Shown here one piece after another: positions 46,405 to 57,114 of a stretch of DNA of 64,000 nt. Below the pieces are notes generated by a model. It was not told the origin of the DNA. It did not search any database and was given only the letters and a program-made list of their open reading frames with translations. The stretch is from contig BQMF02000095.1 in NCBI GenBank assembly GCA_027922465.2, positions 1,021,961 to 1,085,960 on the forward strand. Direction: 5' to 3'. The position numbers and the translations under genes are program-made. Position 1 is the stretch's first letter. Each line of letters opens with the position of its first letter. The stretch is from Turritopsis dohrnii (taxonomy: Eukaryota; Cnidaria; Hydrozoa; Anthoathecata; Oceaniidae).

Positions 46405-46622
46405 TCTTTATCCCCCCTTATCCCCCCTTGTCCCTCCTTTTCTCCCCTTGTTCCCTATTTCCGTGAGAGAAAAAGTGGTCAGGTGCTTGACTTACACTTA
46501 AACCTAAGCGCTCGCAGTGCTTTAAGTCGGACTTAAGTCGACTTGGAGGCAACTTTCTTTCCCAAGAAAATAGGGAACAAGGGGAGACAAGGAGAGACAA
46601 GGGAGGATAAGGGGGGATAAGG
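46405..46622. repeat. Long inverted repeat 1 in the copy 2/copy 3 spacer
   Basis: Left arm ttatccccccttatcccccc...ttgttccctattt, right arm aaatagggaacaagggg...ggataaggggggataag: arms of about 60 bp around a 95-bp core containing gacttaagtcgactt. The C/T-rich arm could also form purine-pyrimidine structures. Confidence 0.9.
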
Positions 46623-46694
46623 ACGCTGAGACCGTAAGGGCGTGAACAATTGAGGGTGCAACATGGCGCACAACGGGACAGGGCGTGTGTGAGT

Positions 46695-46902
46695 TATCCC
46701 CCCTTATCCTCCCTTGTCCCTTCTTGTCTCCCCTTGTTCCCTATTTCCGTGAGAGAAAAAGTGGTCAGGTGCTTGACTTACACTTAAACCTAAGCGCTCG
46801 CAGTGCTTTAAGTCGGACTTAAGTCGACTTGGAGGCAACTTTCTTTCCCATGGAAATAAGGAACAAGGGGAGACAAGGGGGGATAAGGGGGGATAAGGAA
46901 GC
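46695..46902. repeat. Long inverted repeat 2, direct duplicate of the first
   Basis: Same core (gtggtcaggtgcttgactta...) and the same C/T and A/G arms; small differences only (atggaaataagg instead of aagaaaataggg). Between the two lies about 70 bp of unique DNA. Degenerate iterons (tgtaactaggtgtgacgtga) follow near 46971-47020. Confidence 0.9.
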
Positions 46903-47086
46903 AGTAAGGGAACTACATGGTATAGCTATTGTATTCTCAACACCCTCCTTTGCCGATGCTTTCAACAACATGTAACTAGGTGTGACGTGATGTAACCATG
47001 TGTGACATTTTGTAACAAGTGTTGAAGGATAGAACGTCAGTCGTCAGAAGAAGTTTTCAAGTCGGGTCAGGAATACAAAGAAAGAT

Positions 47087-47392
47087 TCACTGCAGACGTG
47101 TATTTCTTTTCATATTATTCGTACAGTTTGCTTTTTGTAGCTTCACGGATATTACATATCTGGTGTCAGCGTGTAATAGAAGTTTCCGATTTTTTGTTCG
47201 TCTTAACATTACAAACTTCGCCATTATTCCAACATCACTAGATATCTCCGAAAATTTGAATGAGATAACTGGTTTGAGATTATGACTGTTCATCATACAC
47301 TTTAGACTGTCCTTTTCATATTCTGTAAGCTTGTGCTTCGACACGATATCGTCACATTCATTCCAGACGCACTTTTTAAACTTGAAGAACAT
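47087..47392 (-). CDS. Small conserved element protein, copy 3 (101 aa)
   Basis: Unknown function, frame intact. MFFKFKKCVWNECDDI, KHKLTEYEKDSLKCM, ISFKFSEISSDVGIMAKFV, MLRRTKNRKLLLHADTRYV. It aligns over its full length with copies 1 and 2, keeping the MFFKF start, the xIMAK block and the K/R-rich stretch before LLLH. It sits about 100 bp downstream of the end of the copy 3 recombinase frame, as in the other copies. Confidence 0.6.
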   Translation of the reverse strand: MFFKFKKCVWNECDDIVSKHKLTEYEKDSLKCMMNSHNLKPVISFKFSEISSDVGIMAKFVMLRRTKNRKLLLHADTRYVISVKLQKANCTNNMKRNTRLQ

Positions 47393-47490
47393 CTTCACTG
47401 TTGCAAGGTAAACGTTCAAAAGAAATCTCTAGCTCGTGTATGGTTCAGATATAGTAGGTAGATGTTACACCTTATATGGAGAAATAGAAA

Positions 47491-49227
47491 TCAAATCAAC
47501 TTTATCGTTTTTGCTCTGATCATCAACATACTTGGTTTTCGAGAAGGGTGAAAGCTATATTCTGGATCACGCAAAATCGTTGTCCATTTTCCGGGACCGT
47601 ATTTCCTGATACCATTTGAAAGAAACGAATCTTCTGTAGACGAAAACGAAACCTTGCTTTGCCTCTTCGTCGTGATGTCCATACGTTCTTCGGACGATGT
47701 AAGTTGTGCGGATTTATTATTGACAGACAAATGAACGATGCGATTAGCATCAGTTTGATTGGTTGCTCTTTCGCGAGATTCATTGCCAGTGGTTATCGTA
47801 AAATGGTCGTTGAAACTTTCGCTTGACGAAGGAACGCTTGGCTTACCGGCCGCTATCAGCTTTTCCATACATCGTTGCCCTTGACGTGCAACTTCGCCTG
47901 ATTGAAGTTTTTGGTAGTGTATTCGAGCTACGTGAGAAGTATGCTTTTAATCACGAGATAAAATCGCCTGCTCTTGCTCGTTCAGGTTAGATAAACTCTC
48001 CGTTTCTATAATCTGTCTGTATCGTGTTGGATTTATGTATTTTCCGATCGCTTGATAAACGATTCTGCCAAATACATCGGTTATTTGTTTCAACTGCGAT
48101 CCGTTCTTCGATATCAACAAGTAGTCACAAAGTGGATTTAATCTGGTCCTTATACAAGCGATGTATCCATTTAGAATGTCAACAACTCTTTTTGTAATTA
48201 TGAGAGTGTCAAATCCGTACTTATAATTCGTTTTGAATTTGGTCTGATCGATAATGCCCCCTTCATGTCCTAGTTGGCTAACCATGGTCACTGTCAGATA
48301 CTGATATGTCATAGGCCGACTTGCCTTAACCAACAAAAATAGTACGGCTACGACGAAAGAAGTACAAAACGACAAATCGTGTGCTGGAATAATCGTTGCT
48401 GCACTGCTTGCATTGAGGAGTATTTGGGAAAACTTGTCGGCATGAAATGGAATTACCTTTTGCATGTCCTCGATAGTCGCCCAACAGTTGATGCTCGTAA
48501 GATATTCCATACTCAACACTGTATTCCATTCAATCCGCATTTGTTTTGCTAAACATTTCTTCACCCTATCCAGATATATTTCAGCCGCGATAAATATTGG
48601 TATGTTCTCGGCTTTTATGGCATTACTTCTCCTGAAATCAAGCGTATGAGTTATCGCGTTCATATAACCAATAATTCCCGAATTTCCCAATTTCCAAATG
48701 TCCTTCAAGTGATCCACAAAATCGGACAGCATTGTTAATGAACCAATGCAGTAGTCTACAACGCATTCCGGTACATCCCATAGAACAGATACGTCTGCAC
48801 AACAAAACTTGGCATACTTCAGTAATTTAGCTGCAATTTGCTCGGCCTGACTCAAACTTTTTCCTCCTCCACCTGGACTTTGAAGCCACTTTGAAAAGGA
48901 TTTTCCAATAGTGCACGTCTTTACAAACGTAGGCATGGAAGTAGTAGAGTTACGTTTTCCTTTTTCACGATTGGATAAACGAGTAGCAAATTCAGGAAAC
49001 ACAGTCGTGACGTCAGGCTTCTCGTCGAAAAAGTAATACCAACCATGCTTTGTAAATACATGCTTTCTACAGCCTCTTTGGGTTTTAAAGTGCTCACTTT
49101 CGCATGAAATGACTGGACAAGCGTATGATCCTTCGTTGTTAGGTTTTAAAACCAATCGTCTAGGTCTTTTGTCACTACCAACAGCCTTCTGCCACCTCTT
49201 CTTCGATAGTACTCGTTTTGCCGACAT
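47491..49227 (-). pseudogene. Tyrosine recombinase, copy 3, inactivated by one stop codon
   Basis: Frame open from MSAKRVLSKKRWQKA to ...ILSRD, then TAA (47947-47949) where copies 1 and 2 have CAA (Gln), and open again to the natural end with KHTSHVARIHYQK and a complete Myb domain (SFSSTEDSFLSNGIRKYG, GKWTTILRD). The stop removes the box II His and the Tyr, so no active enzyme is made unless read through. Finger CPVISC...KHVFTKH and box I SRPMTYQYL are kept. DNA is clearly more diverged from copies 1 and 2 than these are from each other. The start here lacks the upstream ATG and has TATAAAAGG in its place, which supports the start chosen for copies 1 and 2. Confidence 0.88.
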
Positions 49228-49860
49228 CTCTGTCGATAAGTAATGAAATGGATCAAAGCGATCCTTTTATACGCTAGGTTTCGAAATTAAGTCACGTGGC
49301 TATTGGCCAATCCGATTTGGCATTTTTAATGATAAGCGTGCAGTCTCAAATGGACTGAAATAAACAGGTCTGCAAAATAACTTTAATGACTTTCAAAGGC
49401 ATTCGGTGTTTTATACAAATGATTTAGTTTAATAAAGATTGTATGAAAAGGGTACAAAATAAGCAGTGCGCAGCGGAACAATGAGGTCTTTCCATATTCA
49501 GTTGGTTTTAATAGAATACAGAATGGTGCAGACCGTTTAAGACATAAGATATCGGTTCTACAAAGACCGCTTTGTCTTAAAAAATGCCATTAAGAAATAA
49601 ATAATTGAAAAGGTCTCAAGAGGGCCTGCGAAATCGTTCCTTATTAATAAAATGGAACTTTTCAAAACGGAATGCGTGCAATCATTTAAACTTTCCACTT
49701 CATTACCTATGAGAAATAGAAACACAAAAGGAACAAAATAAATGTATACGTTATATAAGCATTTCCATATATACAAATGGTTCTTCGTCTTGAAATGCGT
49801 ATGTTGTATATTATGCGTAAGTGTAAGTAGAAAAATAATTCGAATAGACAAACAAAAAAA
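49228..49860. promoter_or_regulatory. Promoter region of copy 3, helicase gene missing
   Basis: Contains TATAAAAGGATCG for the recombinase and CGTTATATAAGCATTTCC (about 49748-49766) where the helicase TATA element should be. Instead of a helicase start, an A-rich tract and a LINE remnant follow, so the helicase part of copy 3 has been lost. Confidence 0.6.
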
Positions 49861-49901
49861 ACCAAAAACAAAAAAAAAACAAATCAATTGACAGTATAAC
49901 A

Positions 49902-50995
49902 TTATTTCATTGCTCGGGCTAAAGCTTTATGTAGTAAATAGTTCTTCAATGCGCTTTTGAATGAGTTTAGCTTGTCAATGTCACGGATCGACTTCGGCAG
50001 GTCGTTGAAAATGCGTTTTGCTTCTGCTTGGAAGCTCGTGACTTTATCTTTGCATTCAATCATGGCTCCTTTTATGTTGGTGTTGCTACGTAGGGATCTT
50101 CGGTCCACCTTGCGCTCGACTCGCATGTTTTCAGGAACATTTTCATAAAGAGCTTTGAATGCTAACACCGAAATAGCATATTCATGTCTCTCTAACACTG
50201 GATGCCACGACAGTTTGAATGCATCTTCAATGTTGGCGTGCTTTTGGAGAACGAAATCTGCTGCTGCATTCTGAATTTTTTAAAGTTTGTTCAGTAGATA
50301 AACTGGGGTTGTTCCAATGTAGACTGAATTTGCATAGTCAAGCTTTGACAGTATCAGGGCATTGGCAAGCTGTTTTTTCAGTTGGAAGGGTATTAGGCGT
50401 TTCATCATCCCTAGCAACTTTAGCGTACTACTGAAGCAGAATTTTTGTTGTCGATGTGTGGTTTCCAGTCCAGGTGTTGGTGGAACGTAACGACGAGTAG
50501 CTTGAGCTCTTCCACAGCCTCAAAGATGTGACCATCATATTGAATCTTTGTATTAGTGTTTTTTATGTTGTGAACACGCGACAGCTGCTTACTGCTGAAG
50601 AGCATCGTTTTCGTTTTGGTGTTGTTAAATACCAGATTGGAGTCTGTTGACCATGACTTTAGGTTGTGAAGATCAAGCTTGAGGAGCTGTGTGTTTTCTT
50701 CAATTTGTGATGGTTTGCAGTGATTGTAAACAGTTGTGTCGTCTGCGTACTGAAGCGAAGCGGATGTGTTTAGGTAGTTGGAGAGGTCTATCACATAGAG
50801 ATTGAAGATGACAGGTCCAAGTATGGATCCCTGCGGGACACCGAATTTTGTTTTACGCGTTGTAGAACATTTGTCATCTATCTGCACGTAATGCATTCGG
50901 TCTGCGATGTACTCTGTTAGCCAGTGAAGAAAGGAATTGGAGAACTGTAGCTTGGTAAGCTTTCGCATGATGTTTGTAGAAGTTGGATTGGCAGT
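49902..50995 (-). pseudogene. 5'-truncated LINE reverse transcriptase (APE-type clade)
   Basis: Minus strand. The frame 50968-50420 has FGVPQGSILGPVIFNLYVID (RT block with QGS-x-LGP) and SLQYADDTTVYNHC (catalytic YADD). A frameshift near 50440 leads into the thumb region, and the frame 50198-49902 reads YAISVLAFKALYENVPENMR ... FNDLPKSIRDIDKLNSFK, a typical ORF2 C-terminus. A stop near 50281 also interrupts it. It ends near 49900 without a clear poly(A), as in CR1/L2-like LINEs. Confidence 0.8.
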
Positions 50996-51863
50996 TTTAA
51001 TGTGACTAAATTAAATGGTTTATGAAACAGAGAAAAAGACAGCTAGCAGAAATGCGTGAAAATGGACCATGAAGAATCATGCACATCATAATGGCCTACT
51101 TATTTCATTATATTGTTTAAAAATTTCCACTGTGAATTGACATTTATTAAAAATATTTACAGTGATACCACTGTAAATGCTGTAAATGCTGTAAATGTAA
51201 AATATCATGATATGATATTTTACATAAGAGACAAAGTGTAAATTCTGTTTTTATTTCAAAAACAACTTATATTTTCCTCTTTTCTCTAATATTGTGGCTG
51301 TTTCTGGTTTGGTTGTGCTGAATGGCTAATAACTTTTCAGTTTGCCACTGATCTCCGACGATGGTGTATCTTGACTTCCCCTCCTATTTTAACGCGACTA
51401 CTTTATTTAAAAGCTCTGAGATGGAGGAACAGCGCAGATTAAATGAACTTCGTCATTGAAAAGAAATATTCAGAGGGATCATTATACGTGTGTTTACACC
51501 ACCTGTTTATTTTCATCTTCATTTCATTACTCTATGTTTGGCTTTTTCTGGATCTGGGAACTTAAGAAACGAAATATTCTCACCTTTTCGTTTGGTTCTG
51601 TGTTGCATATTCTTGCATGCAAAAGCTTGGTAAAAAGCCATTGTAAATAACAATTAAACCAAAGATATCAGACATACGCATGAAACAACATGAAGCAACG
51701 AAAAAAGAATTAACAACTTGAGTGAACACATGTCTCTGTTGAGCTTTCGAAAAGAGTAGTCAGGTTGTGACGTCACATTTAACCAAACTTGAAAACTTTC
51801 AAAACCTTGTACCTTCTTCGATATTCATCCAAACGAGCCCAAATTTTTACAAGATGTTTTATT
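50996..51863. other. AT-rich spacer, nothing recognised
   Basis: Short tandem ctgtaaatg words near 51170-51200; otherwise no signal. Confidence 0.45.
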
Positions 51864-51865
51864 TA

Positions 51866-52588
51866 CCTTATTCGGAGAAATTTTGGCGCGGATTCAATTT
51901 GGCGCACGGCAAATTTGGAATATTTGGCGCGGATTTAATTTGGCGCAGCCAGAATGTTTCAAAAATTTCATAGTCGTTTAACGAATCAATCAGAACTAAT
52001 TGCAGTACCATACATTCAAAGGTGAGACGGTAAAGCATAGAACTTCAAACATTCATGTATTCATGACTTTTTTTATTAAAACTATAAACAGAAGATTCAC
52101 GACGGTGATGTAACAAGAAGAATTAAAAGCGTGACAACACTATTTACACAAACGACCTATAATATAACACTTCATTCGTCATCGATTATGATATCAAAAT
52201 CATTTCGGTTGAAATCGACTTCCTCTTCGTCTTCTCCTTCCCAATCAGAACCTTCGTCTTCATCAGTGTCATTGACAAAGTTCTTCCTTAAATCTTCGGT
52301 TAAAATATATTCCATAAGATCAGTGCCCAGCCAACACAGGGGGCCTACACGATTCACATATCTAAAAGACTCCCTCGGTGCCGACTAGGTGTTGTTTGCG
52401 GCGTTTCTATACTTAGCCAGAAAAGAAAAAAATGATTTGGCGCAGCTAGAAAAAAAATAATTTTGGCGCGGATTTAATTTGGCGCAGACAGAAAAAAACT
52501 AATTTGGCGCGGATTTAGTTTGGCGATTTTTGGCATTTTGCGCCAATTGCGCCAAATTTTCTCCGCGCCACAATTTCTCCGATTAAGG
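51866..52588 (-). mobile_element. 723-bp TIR transposon relic with TA duplication
   Basis: Left end CCTTATTCGGAGAAATTTTG, right end in reverse complement CCTTAATCGGAGAAATTGTG; TA on both sides (51864-51865 and 52589-52590). Subterminal regions repeat ttggcgcggatttaatttgg and ttggcgcag several times on both sides. A minus-strand frame (52357-52172) reads LMEYILTEDLRKNF followed by an acidic, Asp/Glu-rich end, compatible with the C-terminal tail of a pogo/Tigger-type transposase. The catalytic part is gone. TA duplication places it in the Tc1/mariner/pogo group. Confidence 0.75.
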
Positions 52589-52590
52589 TA

Positions 52591-53964
52591 GACAATATTT
52601 TCGATTTTATTTGTTTATTTGGATCTGTGTTTTTGAAACCGGTCCACAATAAGGATATATATTTTTTGCCTTTTTCCATTTATTTTGATTCTATCTATTG
52701 CCTTAAAACCTTTTTATTTGTTAATTTACCTGTAATTGACAAAGTGAACTCAAATCATTTCGTATCTAAGCTAATGAATTTAAATACTGCAGCAAGGCTG
52801 TAAGCTTTCTTTTGTTTTCTCTTTGAAACTGTTCTTTTAAGATGAAAAAGTTTTGAAAAGTTTTTTTATGCTTCAGTACCTTTGAGTGTAGCATTTCCAT
52901 AAAGGCATCTTTAGGATTTATGGTGTTGCAATCGTGTTAGTGCCATAAGGCTCTTGTTTCATTTGCACACCCATGATTTAACGGCATGGTAACTTCCTTA
53001 CGTACATCAGCGCTATTAAAATTGAACTCCATCTAAGACACTGAAAAGTATATCAAAGCTTTTACTTAGACCAATTTGGCACAGCGTGTTTAAATTACGC
53101 GCTTCGATCGCTTCAATGGCAAATTTAGCCCGAAAAATACCACCACTTCCATCAAATCAGTCTTAAAATGTTGGATACCGCCTGAAACATACGTCCTGGA
53201 TGACATCTGTCCTATCATTACATACGTAACCTCGGTAATTTATTTTATCTATTAATTAGTTTATTTATTTATCTATTTATTTAATATTTAAACAGGGTAA
53301 ATCCTTAGTGATATAATACACTGCTATCATGGGTGTCCTGTAAAAGATAAATATAATATAATCACATTACATAGAAAATTAAACATGACAATTAAACTAT
53401 ATACATATCTGAAAATAATCACGAAAAAAAAACAGCACAAACAATATGGGAAAAAATTGGGGGAGGGGGGGGGGGGGGGGGGGGGGGGGGGTCGACACTT
53501 CAAGAATTTGGATAAAAGCCATAATTAGGTAGGTAGGGGGGGGGGGGGGGGGGGTTATTCTGTGTTTCATTGTACAAGTTTCTGAATTGAAGAGTCTCGA
53601 AAACTTTCGGAAAAACTGCAAAACGTTTTTTTCTTCTTGAGGCTTACGGAGGCTTGCGAAGATTATCGTCGTAAGACCTTGCGAAAACTTTTCCTTATGA
53701 AGAGAACGAATGAATATTGTTCTAGTAAGAGCTTACGTAAAATTTTACATGCATGTGAAAAAAGCTTAAAAACCTCAAAGGAAAAACATATATATAAATT
53801 TCATCCGTGTTTGCAAACGTATTTTCCTTTTTGTTGTCCCTTCTCCATCCTCCTAGGTTCATGTGTTTTTATTTGTCTATGTCTCTATTAGTACGATTAG
53901 AGTATTCGAGTGTCCGTTGATACGAGAGCTGAATATTCATGTTAAACATAGCTCCAAATACAAC
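52591..53964. other. Spacer with two poly(G) runs
   Basis: G27 at 53465-53491 and G19 at 53536-53554 on the plus strand, only 44 bp apart. No gene seen in the rest; a Pro-rich frame across the G runs is an artefact. Confidence 0.6.
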
Positions 53965-56679
53965 TCACTCATTGCAATCAGAAATATCCGTTTGCAAGTG
54001 TGGTAACTCGTCCAGAATCATCAAATTCGGTAACATTGAAAACACCCTTAGAAATAAATAAATCAACATAAATTGTTAGCACCCTAGCTGTTACTCAGAC
54101 AATAACTTTCATTGACATCACAATTTTCTTACTTTTTTCGGTAAAGTGGTAGCAATGCAACTGGGTTATCGCGCAACACCAGGGACTTGATCGGCGTTTT
54201 ACGAAGCAGTTCTAACCCATTCAAAGATACGATGTTATTTTGCTGTAACGATATATGCTCAATACATGGAAGTTTTGGTAATTTCTATTGAAAAAGAGTC
54301 GAGATTGTTCATTGATTTTTTTTATCATTTTTTCGAGCGCTACAACATGGGTACATTTTCCGTTTCTAATTCCCAAATTGAAATTTTAGTCACGGGGTTC
54401 GCAAAAGAGAAAGGCGAATTTGACACATCCTTTTCGAAGTTAAACTCGGTAAGAATTTTTACCCAGGTTACTAGTCTTCTATATAATATATAGAAGATAT
54501 CAATAGCCGATTCTCTGTCTGTTTCTCTGTCACGCAAAATGGTAGATTTAGTTGTGAGAGTAATTATTACTTTTTATTTTGTGCGACGCCAGTGTGAAAC
54601 TATCGTATTGAGACCCTAATCGAATGCGACGTTTAAAGAAAACTAGACGCCAAGGCGTCGTCGCAAGCCGCCAACAATCAACCTACATTTCAGGCAAAAC
54701 ATTTCTTACCGGTTTTTATTTCGAAATGAACCCGTGTCCCGTGTTTTATGTACTGACAAAAAAAACTGACGTCAAATGAATGATTCAGTAGAATCTGACG
54801 TCATTACAGAGAAAAAAACGTTCTCGCATCTACGTGGTTTTACGCAGACAATATAGGAAATTTTAATTTTATATAACGGTCAATCAATGTATTCTGTGTT
54901 AGTTTAAAAAAAATTTGTAAAAACAAAAAAACATCATTCAAAAAAAAGACAATATAGGAAATCCTACGTAAAATTTAGTTATAACGGTTGACGGTTAAAG
55001 ATGGTGGACGCAAAATGTAAACAATGAAAACGAAAGTAAAACTTGAATCTAATAATGGCTGTTAACGTTAAACGTTGTGTATTTACAGACAAATAGATTG
55101 ACTTTGCAGCAAAGTTTCATTGCTTGCTGTGGATCCTGAACAAAACTTGAAATGCAAGCACCATAAGACATCTATGAAAATAGTACATCTACAATATGTG
55201 ATCGCTGTAACAAAAAGTGCAAAAGTAATGCTGGACTGAAGAACCATCAACGAGCTTGTAAAGCAACAGCAGAAACAGCTCCAGCAGCACCTGTCACTGA
55301 AACTGCAGACCAACCGACAGTGGAAAATGACAGCCGACAAGAAACAACAAACAATGAAAGAGATGAAGCTCCAGTGTATACATGGGGGAATTATAACAGC
55401 ATCCACGTGGAAAGAAGTATTGAAAAAATATACGAAAAAATTGTGTATTGGAGGAGAAATGTATTTATGTTGCCACTTGGGAAAGTTGGAAAAGACTACA
55501 TCGACCAAACCAACTATCTCCTTAGTGAATGGTTACACATAAATGATTGCTAATAAATTTAGTTAAATATATCATTCTCTAAAATAAAAGTGTGACACAG
55601 AACGCGAATTAGTATAATAAGACTAGTATCTCGCATAAAGGTTTTTTTACGGTTTTTATTTCGAAAACATTGTGACGAAAACAGGTGACGAAAAATTAAA
55701 TCACCGAATCTTGAAGAGAGACGCAGCCCATGTTGTAGAGCTTGAAAAACTGATCAAAAAAGTATATGGGATCGTTTGGCTACGACCAACCGTTGCAGAG
55801 ATTATGGTGGATCAAAGATTTTGATCATCTCGGTAACCAATAGGGATAAACTGATGTTATACAGGCAATGGGGTGAAGAAAGTTTTGGGCCTAATATTTT
55901 TGGTGGTGGTGCCGCTATGACGTCATCTTTAATCCGCCATATCTCTGTTATGGTTGATCGTAGCGAAACGATCCTATACATTTTTTTGATCAGTTTTTCG
56001 AGCTCTACAACATGGACACATTTTTCAGGCGTGATTCCATGATTTTATTTTTCGTCACCTATTTTTGACACGAAATAGATTTCCAAACATCCTTTTCGAA
56101 ATTGCAACACGTAAAAAACTTTTACGCGAGATGCTATCTTATTATAATAATCGTCGTTGTGCATACCACTTTTATTTTAGAGAGTGGTATATTTCGTTTT
56201 AGTTTACGGTCATTTGACCCACATTTTTAAAAGCGGCGTTTATTAGAAAACAGGCCCTAAACAAGAATTAGTTCAAATAGTTTAATAGTTTTATTTGTTT
56301 TGTATCAACAAATTCTTCCATTTGTGCATGAATATTTGAAGTCCATGGGATTGGGGCCATATGGGCATCAAATGGGGGAAAAGTAGTATTATTTATCGTT
56401 GGAAAGCTTATCATATTGGCTTTCAGAAAATCTATGTTGGAGGGTCTGAAAGTGTCTTTAGTAAGAGTTATTGCACTCCTTCTTAGGGCCTCTGTTTTTA
56501 GACAATTGACATCTTTGAAATACAAGTATTCCAATGTAACACAATTCTCTACATTTAAGCATGTAAGTCATAATTCTCTTGATAGTTTCTCAGTTCCAAT
56601 ACACTGGGGTACCTGAATTAAGCAAATTAAGATCTTTTATCAGTGCCTCACTCACCCGCAGAGACACCGTTTTCGCCAT
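53965..56679 (-). CDS. Candidate host gene: leucine-rich-repeat protein, four exons proposed
   Basis: The last two exons are well supported: 54284-54133 (HISLQQNNIVSLNGLELL, then PIKSLVLRDNPVALLPLYRK), donor GTAAG, and 54046-53965 (VFSMLPNLMILDELPHL ... ISDCNE, stop). Pattern L-x-x-L-x-L-x-x-N-x-I and a closing YR-x-x-x-F-x-x-LPNL-x-x-LD are typical of an LRR followed by an LRR-cap. The joined frame is continuous in phase. Upstream, a plausible first exon 56679-56613 (MAKTVSLRVSEALIKDLNLL) and a second from 56548 (NCVTLEYLYFKDVNCL) fit by phase, but the second exon's donor is unclear. Helitrons fill the intron between 54.3 and 56.2 kb. Exact family unknown; axonemal and spliceosomal LRR-cap proteins look alike. 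Confidence applies to the last two exons; linkage to the distal ones is weaker. Confidence 0.5.
54295..54474 (+). mobile_element. 3' fragment of a family B Helitron
   Basis: Ends with the hairpin region cggtaagaatttttaccc and CTAG at 54471-54474. The 5' part is missing. Lies directly next to the LRR exon at 54133-54284. Confidence 0.65.
54475..54642 (+). mobile_element. 5' fragment of a family A Helitron
   Basis: Starts TCTTCTATATAATATATAG, then caatagccgattctctgtct and the ttgtgagag..gtgcgacg landmarks of the family A 5' end. Cut at 54642 by the next element. Confidence 0.65.
54643..55622 (-). mobile_element. Helitron with a captured coding segment
   Basis: Minus-strand start TC (55622-55621) in TCTTATTATACTAATTCGCG, end hairpin GACGCCTTGGCGTC with CTAG at 54646-54643. 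Length 980 bp: a family B-like 5' end with a family A-like 3' hairpin. Its interior holds a plus-strand coding segment (about 55190-55553) with CDRCNKKCKSNAGLKNHQRA (C2HC finger), a Thr/Ala/Glu-rich linker and FMLPLGKVGKDYIDQTNYLL ending in a stop. I infer an N-terminal segment of an RT-type mobile-element protein, captured in antisense. Confidence 0.65.
55623..56220. mobile_element. Rearranged family B Helitron pieces
   Basis: CTAG at 55623-55626 followed by the inverted 3' end (minus strand) to about 55830, then family B in plus orientation from about 55838 to 56136 (acttttacgcgagatgcta), then a new TC start (TCTTATTATAATAATCGTCG) truncated near 56220. Together an inverted, broken tandem. 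Confidence 0.6.
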
Positions 56680-57114
56680 TTTTAGGATATTTTAGGGGAT
56701 TTTGTGAAATATTTTGGTCTCTCCATCATAGAGGGTCTACTGTACAGAAGTTAAGACAAGTAATATTTATATGCCACATTTTGTAGCATTTTTAGTCAGC
56801 AAATTGTGTTATTTTCATAGCTGTTTAATGACAGTGTATGAGGGTACTTAGGCGAACCAAACTGAGGTAATTTTCTTGTTGCTCTCCCCCGTAGCAACTT
56901 TTTTATGGTTTTTTGGGCTATTTTGGCCAAATTTAGTGCATGTTCTTAATTTAATATTTTCTTGATGAAATAAATGGTATTTTTCACATCTTCGTCTAAC
57001 CCAGTGATGTATTTACTGATTTTAATTATAATCTTACACTCCTCAGCAGAGACTTAATTGCTAAGATAGATAAACTTTCAATGTAAAAAATGATGAAATT
57101 ATGAACTTTAACAG

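Noticed and set aside
27195..49860. Ordinary Crypton
   Set aside because: The recombinase is Crypton-like, but the linked helicase and small protein recur in fixed order, which chance neighbours would not.
52172..52357. Independent acidic small protein gene
   Set aside because: It lies inside the TA-flanked TIR element and reads as the tail of its lost transposase.
53397..53621. Proline-rich protein
   Set aside because: Translation of poly(G) runs on the opposite strand.
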